Origin: Aquarana catesbeiana
Lineage: Eukaryota; Chordata; Amphibia; Anura; Ranidae
Direction: 5' to 3'
DNA: 64,000 bases
Assembly: GCF_042186555.1 (NCBI RefSeq)
Contig: NC_133333.1
Coordinates: forward strand, 217,817,022-217,881,021
Shown: positions 1-10,735 of the stretch, in pieces
Layout of the letters: each line of letters opens with the position of its first letter
Numbering within the stretch: position 1 is the first letter of the stretch
The notes under the pieces: generated by a model
Seen by the model: only the letters and a program-made list of their open reading frames with translations
What the model was told of the DNA's origin: nothing
Databases searched by the model: none
Position numbers and translations under genes: made by a program

Positions 1-190
1 GCACTTTAGTCTTCGGATCAGTCTGGTGCATAAACTAGGCCTCAAATCAGTCCAAATGCATGCATTTTAATCCTCAGATCAATCCCAACGCGTATAGGCT
101 TCCGTCCTCAGCACAGACCCATGCATGCACTCCAGACAACTGATCAGCACTAATGCATGCACTTCAGACCTCAGTTCAGCCACAATGCAT
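1..190. repeat. Degenerate ~31-bp minisatellite
   Basis: About six imperfect units share a core like atcagtc followed by aatgcatgca, at roughly 16, 46, 76, 107, 138 and 170. Spacing is close to 31 bp. The array runs off the left edge, so its true length is unknown. Confidence 0.6.
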
Positions 191-799
191 ACACAGCCAC
201 TGACAGGTTTTCAGTGATTTCTGGGAGGTGGGTGTGCCAGGCTTTGTAATTGACAGCCTACTGAGCTGTCAATTACAGCCAATGGCAGCAGGGTCCAGCG
301 CAAAGGACACTGAGTGGGCATGTAGGCCAAAGCTCGCTGACAGTTGCTCTATGAGAAGAAAATAAACATTAATTGTTCTGTTTCTCCTTTTGAAACCTGC
401 AATTGTAGCATCGTACATTTCATTAAATGACTCTGTTACTAGATAAAAAGCTTTTGCATTTAAAACCAAAAAAAAAAAGTTCTATTCAAGGTCAGTCAGC
501 AGTGACTCCAGTCTTCAGTCTCTTGCAGAGCTACAGTGGTCAAAGAATCTTCAGATACTCTCCCGGGTGTGTCATTTGTCTGTGTTTTCACCTGCCAACT
601 GCTATGTCACTGTTCTTTCCCTGCACAGCTATATTAATGCGGTGGGTACTGGTGGAATCCCAGTGTGCAGTGGGAGATGCAGACATTCTACAAACCTGGG
701 AGCATTTCATGTGCTGAAGATTCAAGTCGGTGCAACTTTGAAAGAGTGACGATCAGAGTCGCTGTGTATAACTGTAGAGTGCCTTTTTTTTTTTTAAGT
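191..799. other. No gene; contains a perfect 12-bp hairpin
   Basis: No coding signal, splice pattern or transposon hallmark is convincing here. The one clear structure is a perfect inverted repeat, tgtaattgacag at 245-256 and its complement at 266-277, with a 9-nt loop. It could be the tip of an old palindromic MITE. Confidence 0.4.
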
Positions 800-905
800 G
801 TATCCAAGCCCAATAAATGTAATATACTGCAGCTTACCAGTCCTTAGATGTGGTGGCTGCATTAGCTTTATTTTTTCAGTATTTTTTTTTTCTTAGCTGG
901 TGATC
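800..905 (-). repeat. Fragment of a TTAA-type short element
   Basis: Read on the minus strand this matches 55560-55650 closely: both carry atgcagccaccacatct, then ggtaagctgca and a T-rich end leading into gggttt or gggctt. Only about 100 bp are preserved. Confidence 0.5.
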
Positions 906-1120
906 CTGGCATTAACATTCTTCCTGTCAAAGGTTGACAATGCTTACACATTGAATTGTATCCATAGAGTAGCAGCATTGTCGCCTAGGGCAGTACGATA
1001 GAACACCTCTCCTATGCCTCATCTCAATAACATAGAGGAGGTGGGTTCTGTAGTTTGCAGAGACTGTTGAAAATAATGCAGAGTGCAGGTTGTTTGTGTT
1101 TTTTTTTTTTTTTTTGCTTT

Positions 1121-1284
1121 GAGGCCAGATTCACACCTATCTATGCATTTTTGGTGCATTTTGCAGTTTTGCACTACAGTCCATTTAACATGGTTAACAT
1201 GGTTTCCTATGGAACATGTTCTGTAGTGCAAATCTGCAAAATGCAAAAAAGCACTAAAAATGCATAGGTGTGAATCAGGCCTTA
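1121..1284. mobile_element. Palindromic MITE, ~165 bp
   Basis: The ends are inverted copies: ccagattcacacctat on the left and ataggtgtgaatcaggcc on the right. The complementarity continues through atgcattttt and gcactacag to a short centre near 1200, so nearly the whole element can fold on itself. There is no coding capacity. The family of the mobilising transposase is unknown. Confidence 0.75.
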
Positions 1285-2252
1285 CTGAACAGATATAACA
1301 AAACAGTATCGTTAACAGACCAAAGGGCCAGATAAGAAAAGTTTGTTGTAAGGTTACCTCAAGACAAAAAACAAACCAGGGAATCACATATCATAGCGCA
1401 ATAAAACTTTTATTGAACAAATAAAATTGGAATAAAAAGAAAGCAATTGCATGCACATGTGTAATAGATTAGCATGCCTTGATAGAACCACAGAGAACAT
1501 CAAGATGGCTTTGCTGGAACCAACTCGTCCCACCACTGTCTTGCATTGCCGTCTGAGTACCGGTAAGCTGGAAGGAAGGAGGGAGATAAGAGTATCCACT
1601 GCAGAGAATGCAGAGCTACACATGGGGAATGTGTAAATCTCAGATGGCTCAGCTGACCACAGGACACTGTCAGGAAGAGTGTGGCCGATTGCTTTGGAAA
1701 CTATAAGACTTGTTTCAAGGGGGGTAGCTTCACCCTTTATTAAGCATCTTGTTCTGCACGATCCCCCTGTGCAGCTCTGGATGCTGATCTATCACACATC
1801 CTGTGTATGCATTGCCACCGCATGAATAAACAGTGGTGTAACATATTGTTGATCTTTCCACCGTAAATAGACCCAAAAAGAGTTAATTTATGGTGTATGC
1901 ATGTAAACTTTAACACAGACGCTACATGCATAGAAATGATGGAAAGCGGTTTATGCCGATTCTTACAGCCAGCAAGATCTTGTAAATAGTGTATGCTCAT
2001 GTGCATGAGCCCATAGAACAGAGGATATTCTCATCTCAATCCATCATATGCCCCAAAAATAGGAGTATCATTCCCCCATTTCAGAGCCATACAAATTATT
2101 CCTTTATGCCCCATGAACTAGCTGCCCATCCAGAACCACTGATGTATAGTGCAAATGTAACCTAATATTCTAGAGTAATTTATTCCAAACTACATACAGC
2201 TGTTTTTCAGGCTTGTTGGCCATCATCAGTGCAGTGTATGGAGGCCATGTCT
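1285..2252. other. No gene recognised
   Basis: AT-rich sequence without a supportable open frame or RNA gene. A motif near 1393 (catagcgcaataaaactt) resembles the 3' part of frog retroposons, and a related tagcgcaataagg occurs at 49256. No boundaries could be set. Confidence 0.35.
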
Positions 2253-3170
2253 TTAACCCCTTCAGCCCCGGAAGATTTTACCCCCTTCATGACCAGAGCA
2301 CTTTTTGCAATTCGGCACTGTGTCACTTTAACTGACAATTGCGCGGTCGTGCGACGTTGCACCCAAACAAAATTTAAGTCCTTTTTTTTCCCACACAAAT
2401 AGAGCTTTCTTTTGGTGGTATTTGATCACCTCTGCGGTTTTTATTTTTTGCGCTATAAACTAAAAAAGAGCGTCAATTTTGAAAGAAAAAAGGCATTATT
2501 TTTTACTTTTTGCTATAATAAATATCCCCCAAAAATATATATATAAAAAAAATGTTTTCCTCAGTTTAGGCCGATATATATTCTTCTACATATTTTTTTT
2601 ATTGATTGGTTTGCGCAAAAGTTATAGCATCTACAAAATAGGGGATAGTTTTATGGCATTTTTATTATTGTTTTAGTAATGGTGGCGATCTGCGATTTTT
2701 ATTGGAACTGCGACGTTATGGCGGACACATAGGACAATTTTGACACTATTTTGGGACCATTGTCATTTATACAGCTCCCAGTGCTATAAAAATGCACTGA
2801 TTACTGTGTAAATGGCAGTGAAGGGGTTAACCACTAGGGGGCGATGAAGGGGTTAAGTGTGTCCTAGGGAGTGATTCTAACTGGGGGGGGGTGGGCTTCA
2901 AGTCACATGACAGCGATCACTGCTCTCGATGACAGAGCAGTGATCTCTGTCGTGACACAAGCCAGAATGGGGAAATGCCTTGTTTACATAGGCACTTCCC
3001 TGTTCTGAGGCTCCGTGACACGATTGCCAGGAGACCACGGGCACGGTCACGCGCCTCCGGCAGCGCACGTGCGCCTGCTATCCCCAGGTCTTAAAGGGGA
3101 TGTACAGGTACGCCCATTTGCCCAGCGCTGCCATTGTGCCGGCGTATATCGGCAGTTGGCAACTGGTTAA
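2253..3170 (+). mobile_element. TTAA-bounded non-autonomous element, copy A
   Basis: It starts ttaaccccttcagcc and ends aactggttaa, giving short inverted ends and a TTAA duplication as in piggyBac and Kolobok DNA transposons. The left ~250 bp match the copies at 15456, 37790 and, inverted, 8095. Shared blocks include ttgcgcggtc, acccaaa and gagctttcttttggtggta. No transposase frame is present. It also holds short hairpins such as ctgctct with agagcag near 2920. Confidence 0.75.
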
Positions 3171-3251
3171 TGTAGTGGGGCATTTTTGTTTATTGCAGTC
3201 AATCTGAAATTGCAAGTTAAAAACTGAACACTTCTGTACTTGCAAAACTGT

Positions 3252-3427
3252 GGGGGAGGTTTAATAAAACTGGAGCGCTCAGAATCTGGCGCAGCTCTAC
3301 ATAGTAACCAATCAGCTTCTAACTTCAGCTCGTTCTATTAAGCTTTGACAATAAAACCTGGAAGCCGATTGGTTTCTATGAAGAGCTGCACCAGATTTTG
3401 CATGCTCCAATTTTAGTAAATCTCCCC
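3252..3427. mobile_element. Palindromic MITE, ~176 bp
   Basis: The left arm begins gggggaggtttaataaaac and the right arm ends ttttagtaaatctcccc, its inverted copy. Both arms continue through tctggcgcagctct or its complement and an accaatc block. The centre is near 3340. Arms of about 85 bp leave almost no unique interior. Confidence 0.75.
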
Positions 3428-3502
3428 GTGTGTCTTGTGGCTCTTTCAGTGGGGTTCCTGGCTGCTATGCAGGCAAAAAGCAGGACCTGGAATTCTCTAT
3501 GG

Positions 3503-3790
3503 CAGCTTTTCTCAATCTCTTCAATACAGAGGAACCCTTGGAATAACTTTCTGGTCTCAGGGAACCCCTGCTAAAAATGACAATATCTACAACTCATAAA
3601 ACATTAGTGTGATGGTCAGTGGAAAGAATGCTCCTTACACTTGTGGTCATTGGGGGGAATTACCCCCTTGCAGATACCTATTAGCATCAATGGTGTCAGT
3701 GGGAACGGAGAGGCAGAAATTGCTCAAGGAACCCCTAGCAACATCTGGAGGAATCCTAGACCTCCATGGAATCCTGGCAGAGAAACCCTG
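3503..3790. mobile_element. Probable hAT-type MITE
   Basis: The ends cagcttttctcaatc and cagagaaaccctg are diverged inverted repeats of the CAGGGTTTCTC type typical of hAT elements. Flanking 8-mers ctctatgg and atttatga agree at 5 of 8 positions, compatible with an old 8-bp duplication. It is non-coding. Confidence 0.5.
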
Positions 3791-4330
3791 ATTTATGACC
3801 TTGATCTCTGCAGGTTCCAAAGCTCAGAGGTCATAGGATTTTCACACACCCCTGCACACAACAGTGTGCCCCCTCCCAGTTCTGCTCTTTGTTTTCCTTC
3901 TTATTGGATTAACAGCTGCATTTAGTAAACCAAGTAACAAGTGTCTGATAAATGGCAGTACAGAGGAAGGATTTGGTTGGGGGTAGATTATAATACGCTT
4001 GCTTCCTGACGAAGAGTATCAGGTGTTAGCAATGCCTTCATCATCTTCCACTAATGCTGAGCAAGTAAATTGAAAAATAGACTTTGCAAAATGAATAATA
4101 TGCAAATGGATGAAAAAAATACAGATGCAGCAAAAGGTAACACAAATTTGCAGGTGTGCATGCTTACACGATTTACAGCTTCACAGTTTTTGCATTAAAA
4201 AAAGTGTTTGGTTTTGTTGTAACTTTTGCTGTATTTACACTGAATGCAGAGGGTATTGTTCAGTGTTTATCACTAATTTTAAACCGAACAATAGCCAATG
4301 TGCCCACAGTGAAGGGCATACTGTACCTCA
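3791..4330. other. No gene recognised
   Basis: No supportable frame, RNA gene or repeat boundary. A short tcctgacgaagagtatc near 4004 recalls a recurring motif in frog retroposons, but the match is weak. Confidence 0.3.
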
Positions 4331-4575
4331 CAATAAAGCCCAGTACACACAGGCCGAATTTCGAGCGGCATCGGCCAGTTCAATAGAAACCGGCCAACAT
4401 TTGGCCCATGTGTACTGCAGCCGGTCCGATAACAGTCGGCTGAACAGCCAGCTTCTGTTGAAGGGTCATGACCGAAAAAGGTCTGCCGTCCGGCTCCTGA
4501 TCAGTGCTCTCAGTCCGTGGCTGAGAGCTCTGACCAGAGTGTTCTGCCGGGTGTGCCGCCCTAACACAATAGAAC
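4331..4575 (+). repeat. Partial Harbinger-like MITE end
   Basis: The sequence agcccagtacacacagg followed by ccgaatttcg resembles the ends of the elements at 4845, 14321 and 44355, whose termini carry gtacacac. The opposite end is not identifiable, so this is a fragment. Confidence 0.4.
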
Positions 4576-4844
4576 TGTAGGGGAGATGGATGTACTAACA
4601 TTGCATAATTAGTACAGCAGCTCCGACCTGAGCTGTCAGGTTGTGTTTTTTTTTTCTTTTTTTTTCTTCTTCTTCCTTGGGTTAGAAGGAAAAAAAAAAA
4701 TAGTAGTGTGTATTATCTCCATAGAATTGATAGAAAGTGGGGAACTCCTTTTTAAAGCTGAACTGTAAAAAATGTTGTAGTAGTAAGTAAAATGAGAGAA
4801 GGATTTTATTTCTGTCTGCAACCCAATTGGGAGATTTTTCCCTT

Positions 4845-5270
4845 AAGCCTAGTACACATGATCAGAAAATTGGACGTAAAATACCGCTTTTGAAACAATC
4901 GTACAATAATATGATCGTTAGTACACAGCTTTTGAGAGACCATCACGACAGTTCATCTGAAATTATCCGAAGGGACAAACACGAAAATTTTACTCGTATA
5001 ATACCAGATTGTACGATTTTCATTTAAACAGTACAGTATTTGTCCGAAAAAAAAAAAAAAAAACGTAGACCAAGACCACGCATGCTCAGAAAATACAAAA
5101 TTCCTTACAATACATTACAACACATTACATTACTTCCAAAGTTGTTTTCTGTCGTAAGAATTTTTGTAAGTTTTTTAACCCTCATTTTTGATATTAGACT
5201 AGCATGCAAATAAAAAAAAAAAAAAATGGACGATCGTTCATCTGATATTCTCATCGGGTGTACGAGGCTT
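4845..5270. mobile_element. Harbinger-like MITE (gtacaca family)
   Basis: The left end aagcctagtacacatgatc and right end gggtgtacgaggctt are inverted copies, next to TTA trinucleotides as expected for PIF/Harbinger (3-bp TWA target). The interior matches 14321-14713 in order: a block like cgcatgctcagaaaa, then cattac, then agactagcatgc. It is non-coding with A-rich runs. Confidence 0.65.
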
Positions 5271-5700
5271 ATTCTCTGTCCTTTTGACACACCACAAATG
5301 AGGAATGCGATTGTCGGAAAGGCTCAGACAGCATTAACCTGTCAAAATGTCTTTCCTACTTAAAATGTGTGTTTGAGTCCCTCTTGGGAGAGTATTCCAA
5401 TCACTTCCTCTCCTGACAGGAAGCGCAGAGAAATATCCTCACTAGAGTCGCAGAAGACAAAAAAAAACCTGAAAATAAGACCGTAGCCAAAAACAACAAA
5501 AGGTTGGCCTGGAGTTGGCTTTTGTTAAAGCCTGTTGTCGCTCTGCCATCGCTCGGTGTACTCTAAGGTCAGACCCAGGAGCAATGCAAACTCAGCATGC
5601 AGTTACATGCTTTCAAAGATAAAATGGTTTGTGTAAGATATGTTCACGTTCCTTTCCTTTTGATTTGTACATGAATTAAAAACTGTAGCAAAGGCAATCA
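5271..5700. other. No gene recognised
   Basis: No supportable coding, RNA or repeat structure between the preceding MITE and the TTAA element at 5701. Confidence 0.3.
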
Positions 5701-5969
5701 TTAAAGTAGAATTCCAGCTTAACTCTCTAACTATACCTTAAAGTGTTCCCTCCCTCCTCTCAACACCTGGTGCTGACTATGATGTATATACTTGCCTATT
5801 TTCAGCCCGCACCATTTCAGACACATGGGGGCTGATTTACTAAAGTCAAATTAACTGTGCACTTTGCAAGGTGCAGTTGCTCCAGAGCTTAGTAAATGAG
5901 GTATAGCTTCACTTTGCAAAATATACCAAATCGCGTGCGAGGGAAATTTTAAAAAAAATGCATTTTTGC

Positions 5970-6082
5970 TTACATAGTTGGTAAGGTTGAATAAAGATAC
6001 CAGTCCATCCAGTTCAACCTGAGTGAGTGTCTACAATTGTCCCTATCCCTGTACATTGTGTCTCATTAAGATGCTCATCTAT
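5970..6082 (-). mobile_element. CR1 3'-end fragment
   Basis: Starts ttacatagttggtaaggttg and continues with ccagtccatccagttcaacc, the same order as the 3' end of the CR1 at 28760 on the minus strand. Only the terminal ~110 bp remain, a typical 5'-truncated CR1. Confidence 0.75.
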
Positions 6083-6097
6083 TATTATTTATTTAAG

Positions 6098-6408
6098 GTA
6101 CCCATATAGCGGCGTCAATTTACACAGTGCTCCACACATACATCACACACTCACATCGGTCCCTACCCTCAAGGAGCCCACAATCCAAGGTCCCCAACTC
6201 ACACCCATATACCAAGGCCAATTTTGGACAGAAGCCAGTTAACCTACCAGCATGTCTTTGGAGTGTGGGAGGAAACCAGACTACCCAGAGGAAACCCACG
6301 CAGGCACAGGCAAACTCCAGGCAGGTAGTGTCGTGGTTGGGATTCGAACCAGCAATCCTTTTTACTGCTAGGCGAGAGTGCTACCCACTACACCACTGTG
6401 CCGCCCAC
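6098..6408 (-). mobile_element. V-SINE (tRNA-derived), minus strand
   Basis: Read on the minus strand it has a GGCGGCACAGTGG head, a B-box match at 6339-6350 (gggattcgaacc on the plus strand), the conserved core around tgggtttcctc, and a tail including aaattgacgccgctata. It is homologous throughout to 28445-28758. It is a non-coding RNA polymerase III type retroposon needing a LINE for movement. Confidence 0.8.
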
Positions 6409-6838
6409 GATTGGATTGCATATGATTGGAGGATGAAAGTCAGCAGAGCTTTTGCTCATTTACTAAGCTCCGGAGCAACTGCACTTGTAGAATTCAACGG
6501 CACTTTGCACAGTCTTTTTGCCTTTAGTATATCAACCCCTTGGTCCCCTGTGTCAATCGGTGGTGGCTGCAGGGGAGAGGAGAGAGCGCTAGACAACGGT
6601 TCGTAAAGTCTGAAATGGTGACGTCACCCATATGCTCTCATGGCCCATCCTTTGTCGCACTCGCTCCTCCCTGCTGCCGCTGTTGGCTGGCACAGGGGAG
6701 CCGGATCACGTGACCAGACTGAAGTAGATTTTAGATTTAGCTAAATTTGTGCATCTTTTTTACACAGCTTAGTCACAGGTGTTAGGAGGGGGGAGGGGAC
6801 ATTTAAAAGACTAGTTGGGTTTAGAATGTAATTCTACT

Positions 6839-7525
6839 TTAAAGCTGAATTTCAGGAATGGATTTTCTGCATAGTTACATTGGTTCAGCTTGGAGCAATG
6901 TAAGTATACTGATCCTCTGTACACACGATCAGAAATTCCGCCAGCAAAAGTCGGATGTGAGCTTTCGGTCAGAAATTCTGACCATGTGTATGCTCCATTG
7001 GACTTTTGCTGGCAGAATTCCAGCCAGCAAAAGATTAAGAGCATGCTCTCTATTTTTCGGTCGGAAAAAGTTCCTATCCGAAAATGCGTTCGTCTGTATG
7101 CAATTCGGACGCGCAAAAAATCACACATGCTTGGAAACAATTTGACACATGCTCGGAAACGGTGAACTTAATTTTCTCGGCTCGTCGTAGTGTTGTACGT
7201 CACCGCGTTCTTGACGGTCGAAAGTTCAGAGAACTTTTGTGTGACCGTGTGTATGCAAGGCAAGCTTGCACGGCATTCCGTCGGAAAAACAATCCAAGAT
7301 TTTTCCGACAGAAAATCCGCTTGTGTGTACGCGCCATTATACTATACTTTTAGGCTCCCTGTGGAGGCAGGGAATCCTTGTAGTAGTCATTGCTACTACA
7401 GTGATTGCTTCTATCTTCTCAATTACCTGCCGAGTAGCTGCCTAGTGAACACAACATGTGGGGTGGCCTGCTTGGCACAGATGCCATTCACAGAAAGCTT
7501 TGCACAAGAAATATTGAGAATAAAT
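6839..7525 (+). mobile_element. TTAAAGCTGAA-family element, partial, with nested MITE
   Basis: It begins ttaaagctgaatttcagg directly at the TTAA ending the previous element. It is homologous to 9230-9495 read inverted (shared: attacattggt, gtagtag, ctactaca, gccattcacagaa). A Harbinger-like MITE interrupts it at 6913-7336. Its far end is unclear. Confidence 0.55.
6913..7336. mobile_element. Harbinger-like MITE (gtacacac ends)
   Basis: The left end tcctctgtacacacgatcag and right end cttgtgtgtacgcgcca are inverted repeats, with TGA and TTA flanks approximating a TWA target. The interior has further inverted blocks such as cagcaaaagt and acttttgctgg. Non-coding. Confidence 0.6.
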
Positions 7526-8094
7526 GGGACTTTCAAGGTATAAAAGTAGTCTACATCATTACAAAAAAATTTTACAAAACAAATTTGATTTTATTCAGTG
7601 CAAAATAATTTCTTTAGGTAACAAACTCCTAAAAACTGCTATTTATGAAAACATACTCCAAGAGCCTAATATAGGGTTCATAACAACATCTCCTATAGTA
7701 ACAAGAACATTGTTGTGCTTGTGAAATAAATACACATTTACAGATCTGTATTAAATATATTAGACTCGAGATCCCTCAACTTGTTTCATGGACAGTGCCA
7801 CTTTGAGAGAATATCAAAGAATCGCATCATATGTTCATACAGTATGTTGACATTTTCAAACAAAAGCTGCAAGGCCCTGTCTCTGCACTCGGGTAACTGA
7901 AGTGGAAGGGTGACCCCAGAAGCTTACCAGGGTGAATATCTAGGAACACATAGCATAGCATAGTGTTAAATGTATTAGCTTTTAGATTTAAATACACTAA
8001 CAAATTAAAGCCAAACTCCACCTCACACTTTATAACCAGTTACAAAAAATGTTTTACTTTTTGGGATGAATGCTTTACATGAATAAGTAAACCT
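7526..8094. other. No gene recognised
   Basis: AT-rich sequence with short spurious frames only. No repeat edges found. Confidence 0.3.
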
Positions 8095-8959
8095 TTAACC
8101 TCTTGCCGTCTGCACTATAGCTGAATGAGGGCCACAGCGCGGACCTGAATTTCCAGGGGGCTGTCTTATAACATCCTCCCTGTGCACGCGCGCCCTTCGT
8201 GCGCTGTGATCACTGAGTCACTGAGACTCGGGTGATCACAGATCCAAGTAAAGGGCCAGTCCCGGCACCTTACCACGTGAGCCAATGACAGCTGATCACA
8301 TGATGTAAACAAAAGCACGGTAATCATTTTTTTTTCGCTTCACGCTGACAGCATGAGGAGAAAAAAAAGCCGATCATCGGCTTATCTGCAAGGGACATCG
8401 GTCCTGAAGAGGAAGAGGCAATTATGCCTCATCTGTGCCAACCAGTACCCCCTGCTTTTGCACCTGCCAGTGCCCACCAGTGTCACCTATCAATACCCAC
8501 AAGTGCCACCTATCAATGCCCACCAGTGGTGCCAATCGGTGCCACCTAGAAGTGCTGCCTATCAGTGTAACGGATCAGTGCCCATTATTGCCACCCATCA
8601 GTGCCCATCACTGCCACCTATTGGTGCCCATCAGTGCCGCCTCATCAGTGTACAAAACATTAATGGAGAAAAATTACCTGTTTGCAAAATTTTATAACAA
8701 AATATTTAAAAAAAAAAAAAAAAATGTAAAAATGTGGTCTTTTTAAATTTTTTTAACAAAATATAAAAACTGCAGAGGTGATCAAATACCACCAAAGGAA
8801 AGCTCTATTTGTGGAGGAAAAATGATGCAAATTTAATTTGAGTACAGTGTAGCATGATTGCGCAATTGTCATTCAAAGTGCATCAGCACCCCTGAAAGCT
8901 GAAAATTGGCCTGGACAGGAGGGGGGGGGGGGGTTAAGTGCCCTGTAAGCAAGTGGTTA
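8095..8959 (-). mobile_element. TTAA-type element, copy C (inverted)
   Basis: It runs from TTAA at 8095 to gtaagcaagtggtta at 8942-8957. Read on the minus strand it opens TAACCACTTGCTTAC, the same head as the copy at 37790, and shares gatcaaataccaccaaagg and the cagtgccc/gtgccacct tandem block. No transposase is present. The last base of the right TTAA has mutated (ttag). Confidence 0.7.
8455..8650. repeat. Minisatellite inside copy C
   Basis: Diverged short units of the form gtgccacctatcaatgccca repeat across this stretch, with spacing of about 20-30 bp. The matching block in the sister element is at 38090-38370 in opposite orientation, so the array predates the split of the copies. Confidence 0.65.
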
Positions 8960-8984
8960 GGCACCCTTGCTGATGTTAAATGGT

Positions 8985-9159
8985 TTGTTATGTAAACTGA
9001 TACATTGACAGTGAGAACTGAGTGACCAGTGGTGTTTGATTTCTCAGTTCTCTTAAAGCCAGTGTGGGACAGATACAGCATCAAACCAATGCTGCACCGC
9101 ATCACCCTAGGTAAGTATTATTCTAAAAAAATAAAATAAAATTCCAGAACTTTTCTTAA
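8985..9159 (+). repeat. Fragment of the TTAA element seen at 39221
   Basis: Shares with 39480-39669 the series ctcagttctc, gggacagat, gcag, cctaggtaagtat, A-rich run, ccaga or ccagaac and acttttcttaag. It ends at TTAA (9156-9159). Only the right portion is present. Confidence 0.6.
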
Positions 9160-9229
9160 GTCATGGAAGAGCAGCAATTAAGTACAGATCCCCCTATTAT
9201 CTTAGCCCCTCATTAACCTCCTCCCCTGG

Positions 9230-9495
9230 TGCAATTAATGTAACGCATTCTCTGACTGAACCTCGTCCAGTAGATCATACCTTGCATTCACTTAGACAAA
9301 TGCAAGGTGCTCTGTGAATGGCACCCATGCTGCTTGGCTTGGGACTCGAAAGACAGCAGCTATCTCTGTAGTAGCGGTGATTACTACAGTGATTCTGCTT
9401 CCACAGGATGGATATGGCATATGCATAATTACATTGGTCCAGGCTGGATCAATGTAGCATTGTAAAAAAAATCCATGCCTGTATTTCAGCTTTAA
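9230..9495 (-). repeat. Second TTAAAGCTGAA-family copy, inverted
   Basis: It ends tgtatttcagctttaa with TTAA at 9492-9495 and is the inverted homologue of 6839-6912 plus 7337-7525. This uninterrupted copy is what shows that the 6913-7336 MITE is an insertion. Confidence 0.55.
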
Positions 9496-9659
9496 CATAA
9501 GTGTACAATATACTGTATTGCTCAGTATGGTCCAGGCCTTTCAGTCCTTAGACACTGTGTACACTAGTGCTATGGAAAGCTCAGGAGAGCAGAAATATAA
9601 CTAAAAAGGAAAATTCAGTCTTTGCTCGTTGAGATTAAAGTATAACAAATAGCAAAACT

Positions 9660-9680
9660 TTTTTTTTTTTTTTTTTTTAG
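9660..9680. repeat. Poly-T run
   Basis: An uninterrupted run of about 20 T. It may be the reversed poly(A) tail of an unrecognised retroposon, but no body could be assigned. Confidence 0.6.
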
Positions 9681-9779
9681 TTTTGGACAGAATGGAGAGT
9701 AATTAGAATGCTGTCTGTGTCCCAGTTAAGTAGATTCACCCTCTGCATTTGTCCTATTTACCATTATCATTGAAAGTAA

Positions 9780-10120
9780 AAGAAAATCCCAAATTTTGGG
9801 TTGTCCCCAGAAAAGTAATAGAGGGGAAATCATCCAATGGGGATAATAGTTATGGTGACCTGGGGGTCCCCAAGGAAGTTCCTTAATTTCCAGGGATTTC
9901 TTGTCACTTCCTGTTTGTCTATGGGACAGGAATTGAAGGGAAATCTTCACAAGGGGACTCAGATGGCGAAACAAAATCTGACAGGGGTTATAACCCTCTC
10001 TTGCTCTATCCAAAATGGAAAAAAAAGTTTTGCCCATAGTTCTACTCAAATATATCTAAAGAGTAACCATCTAAAGAGTAACCACGTTCAGATTTTTCTT
10101 GTTTGTTTAATAAATTAAAG
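9780..10120. repeat. Probable dispersed repeat with internal hairpin
   Basis: Contains cacttcctgt and acaggaattgaaggg as a short inverted pair, with gacaggggttataaccc nearby. A shorter relative (gacagagacgggaagtgag) occurs near 52268. No ends could be set, so this is a dispersed repeat rather than a defined element. Confidence 0.4.
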
Positions 10121-10735
10121 CACACCTGTAAAAAAAGACAACTCCGATGTATTGTAGAGTTTCCGCTCACATTACGTGCTGTCGCCACTTCTGCCTCCCC
10201 GATCCCCTCTGAAGCCCTGTTGAAGTATTCCGGGTATGGGGACACTTGTACAGTCCCCCTGCTTCCCCACAATGCAGTTCTTATTAATAGAGTGACCAGG
10301 CCAAGATGCTGTTGTTTGGGGGAGGAAGATATTCCTAACCTCATGCAAAAATGGACTTTGTGGAAAGGCTGGGACAGCAAGCCAAGGCTCCAGAGGGTGT
10401 GCACCACACTGTGTGGTTGTTTTTCCATTACAGTTTGAACATGTACGTTTGCATGAAATGTCTTTGACACATGGCTGACTACCTGTCTGTAATGCCACTG
10501 TTAGTACATCGAATAACCGATTTATACTTGTAAATATGTACATTTCAAATAAAAAACAAAATGTGCTTTAGGTGTATTAATTCATATATTGATAAGTTTA
10601 TAAAGTGCTGAAGCCAACTAAACCAGATGGCATTGGACCAGCCTAGACTTTGTCATGTGCATGTTAATTTGATGTTATAAGTTGGTGCTCACCATCTATT
10701 ATTGGTAATGTGATTCTCCTCTCTCTTTCCATCAG
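10121..10735. other. Non-coding; probable last intron end
   Basis: No exon found. A pyrimidine-rich tract, ctcctctctctttccatcag, precedes the coding exon that starts at 10736, so the 3' part should be intronic on the plus strand. Confidence 0.4.

Larger units (their letters stand above)
5828..6540. mobile_element. Palindromic MITE split by retroposons
   Basis: The left half 5828-5965 (tttactaaag, tgcactttgc, gttgctccagagcttagta) is the inverted counterpart of 6409-6540 (tactaagctccggagcaac, gcactttgc, ctttagtatatc). About 440 bp of CR1 and SINE sequence separate the halves. No coding capacity. Confidence 0.65.
5701..6842. mobile_element. TTAA-bounded element containing nested insertions
   Basis: The ends ttaaagtagaattccagc and tgtaattctactttaa are inverted copies sharing TTAAAGTAGAATT, with TTAA at both borders. 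Inside lies a palindromic MITE, itself split by a CR1 fragment and a SINE. The outer element is therefore the oldest layer. Confidence 0.75.

Noticed and set aside
6127..6606. Plus-strand open frame of 159 residues
   Set aside because: It is the antisense of a V-SINE plus palindromic MITE sequence.
8353..8746. Open frames with repeated cysteine/histidine/proline, resembling a zinc-rich repeat protein
   Set aside because: They are the minisatellite of TTAA copy C. The opposite strand of copy D gives the same pattern.
10042..10543. Overlapping frames of 111-142 residues on both strands just upstream of the real exon
   Set aside because: No domain, no splice context, and frames on both strands compete. 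Likely intronic.
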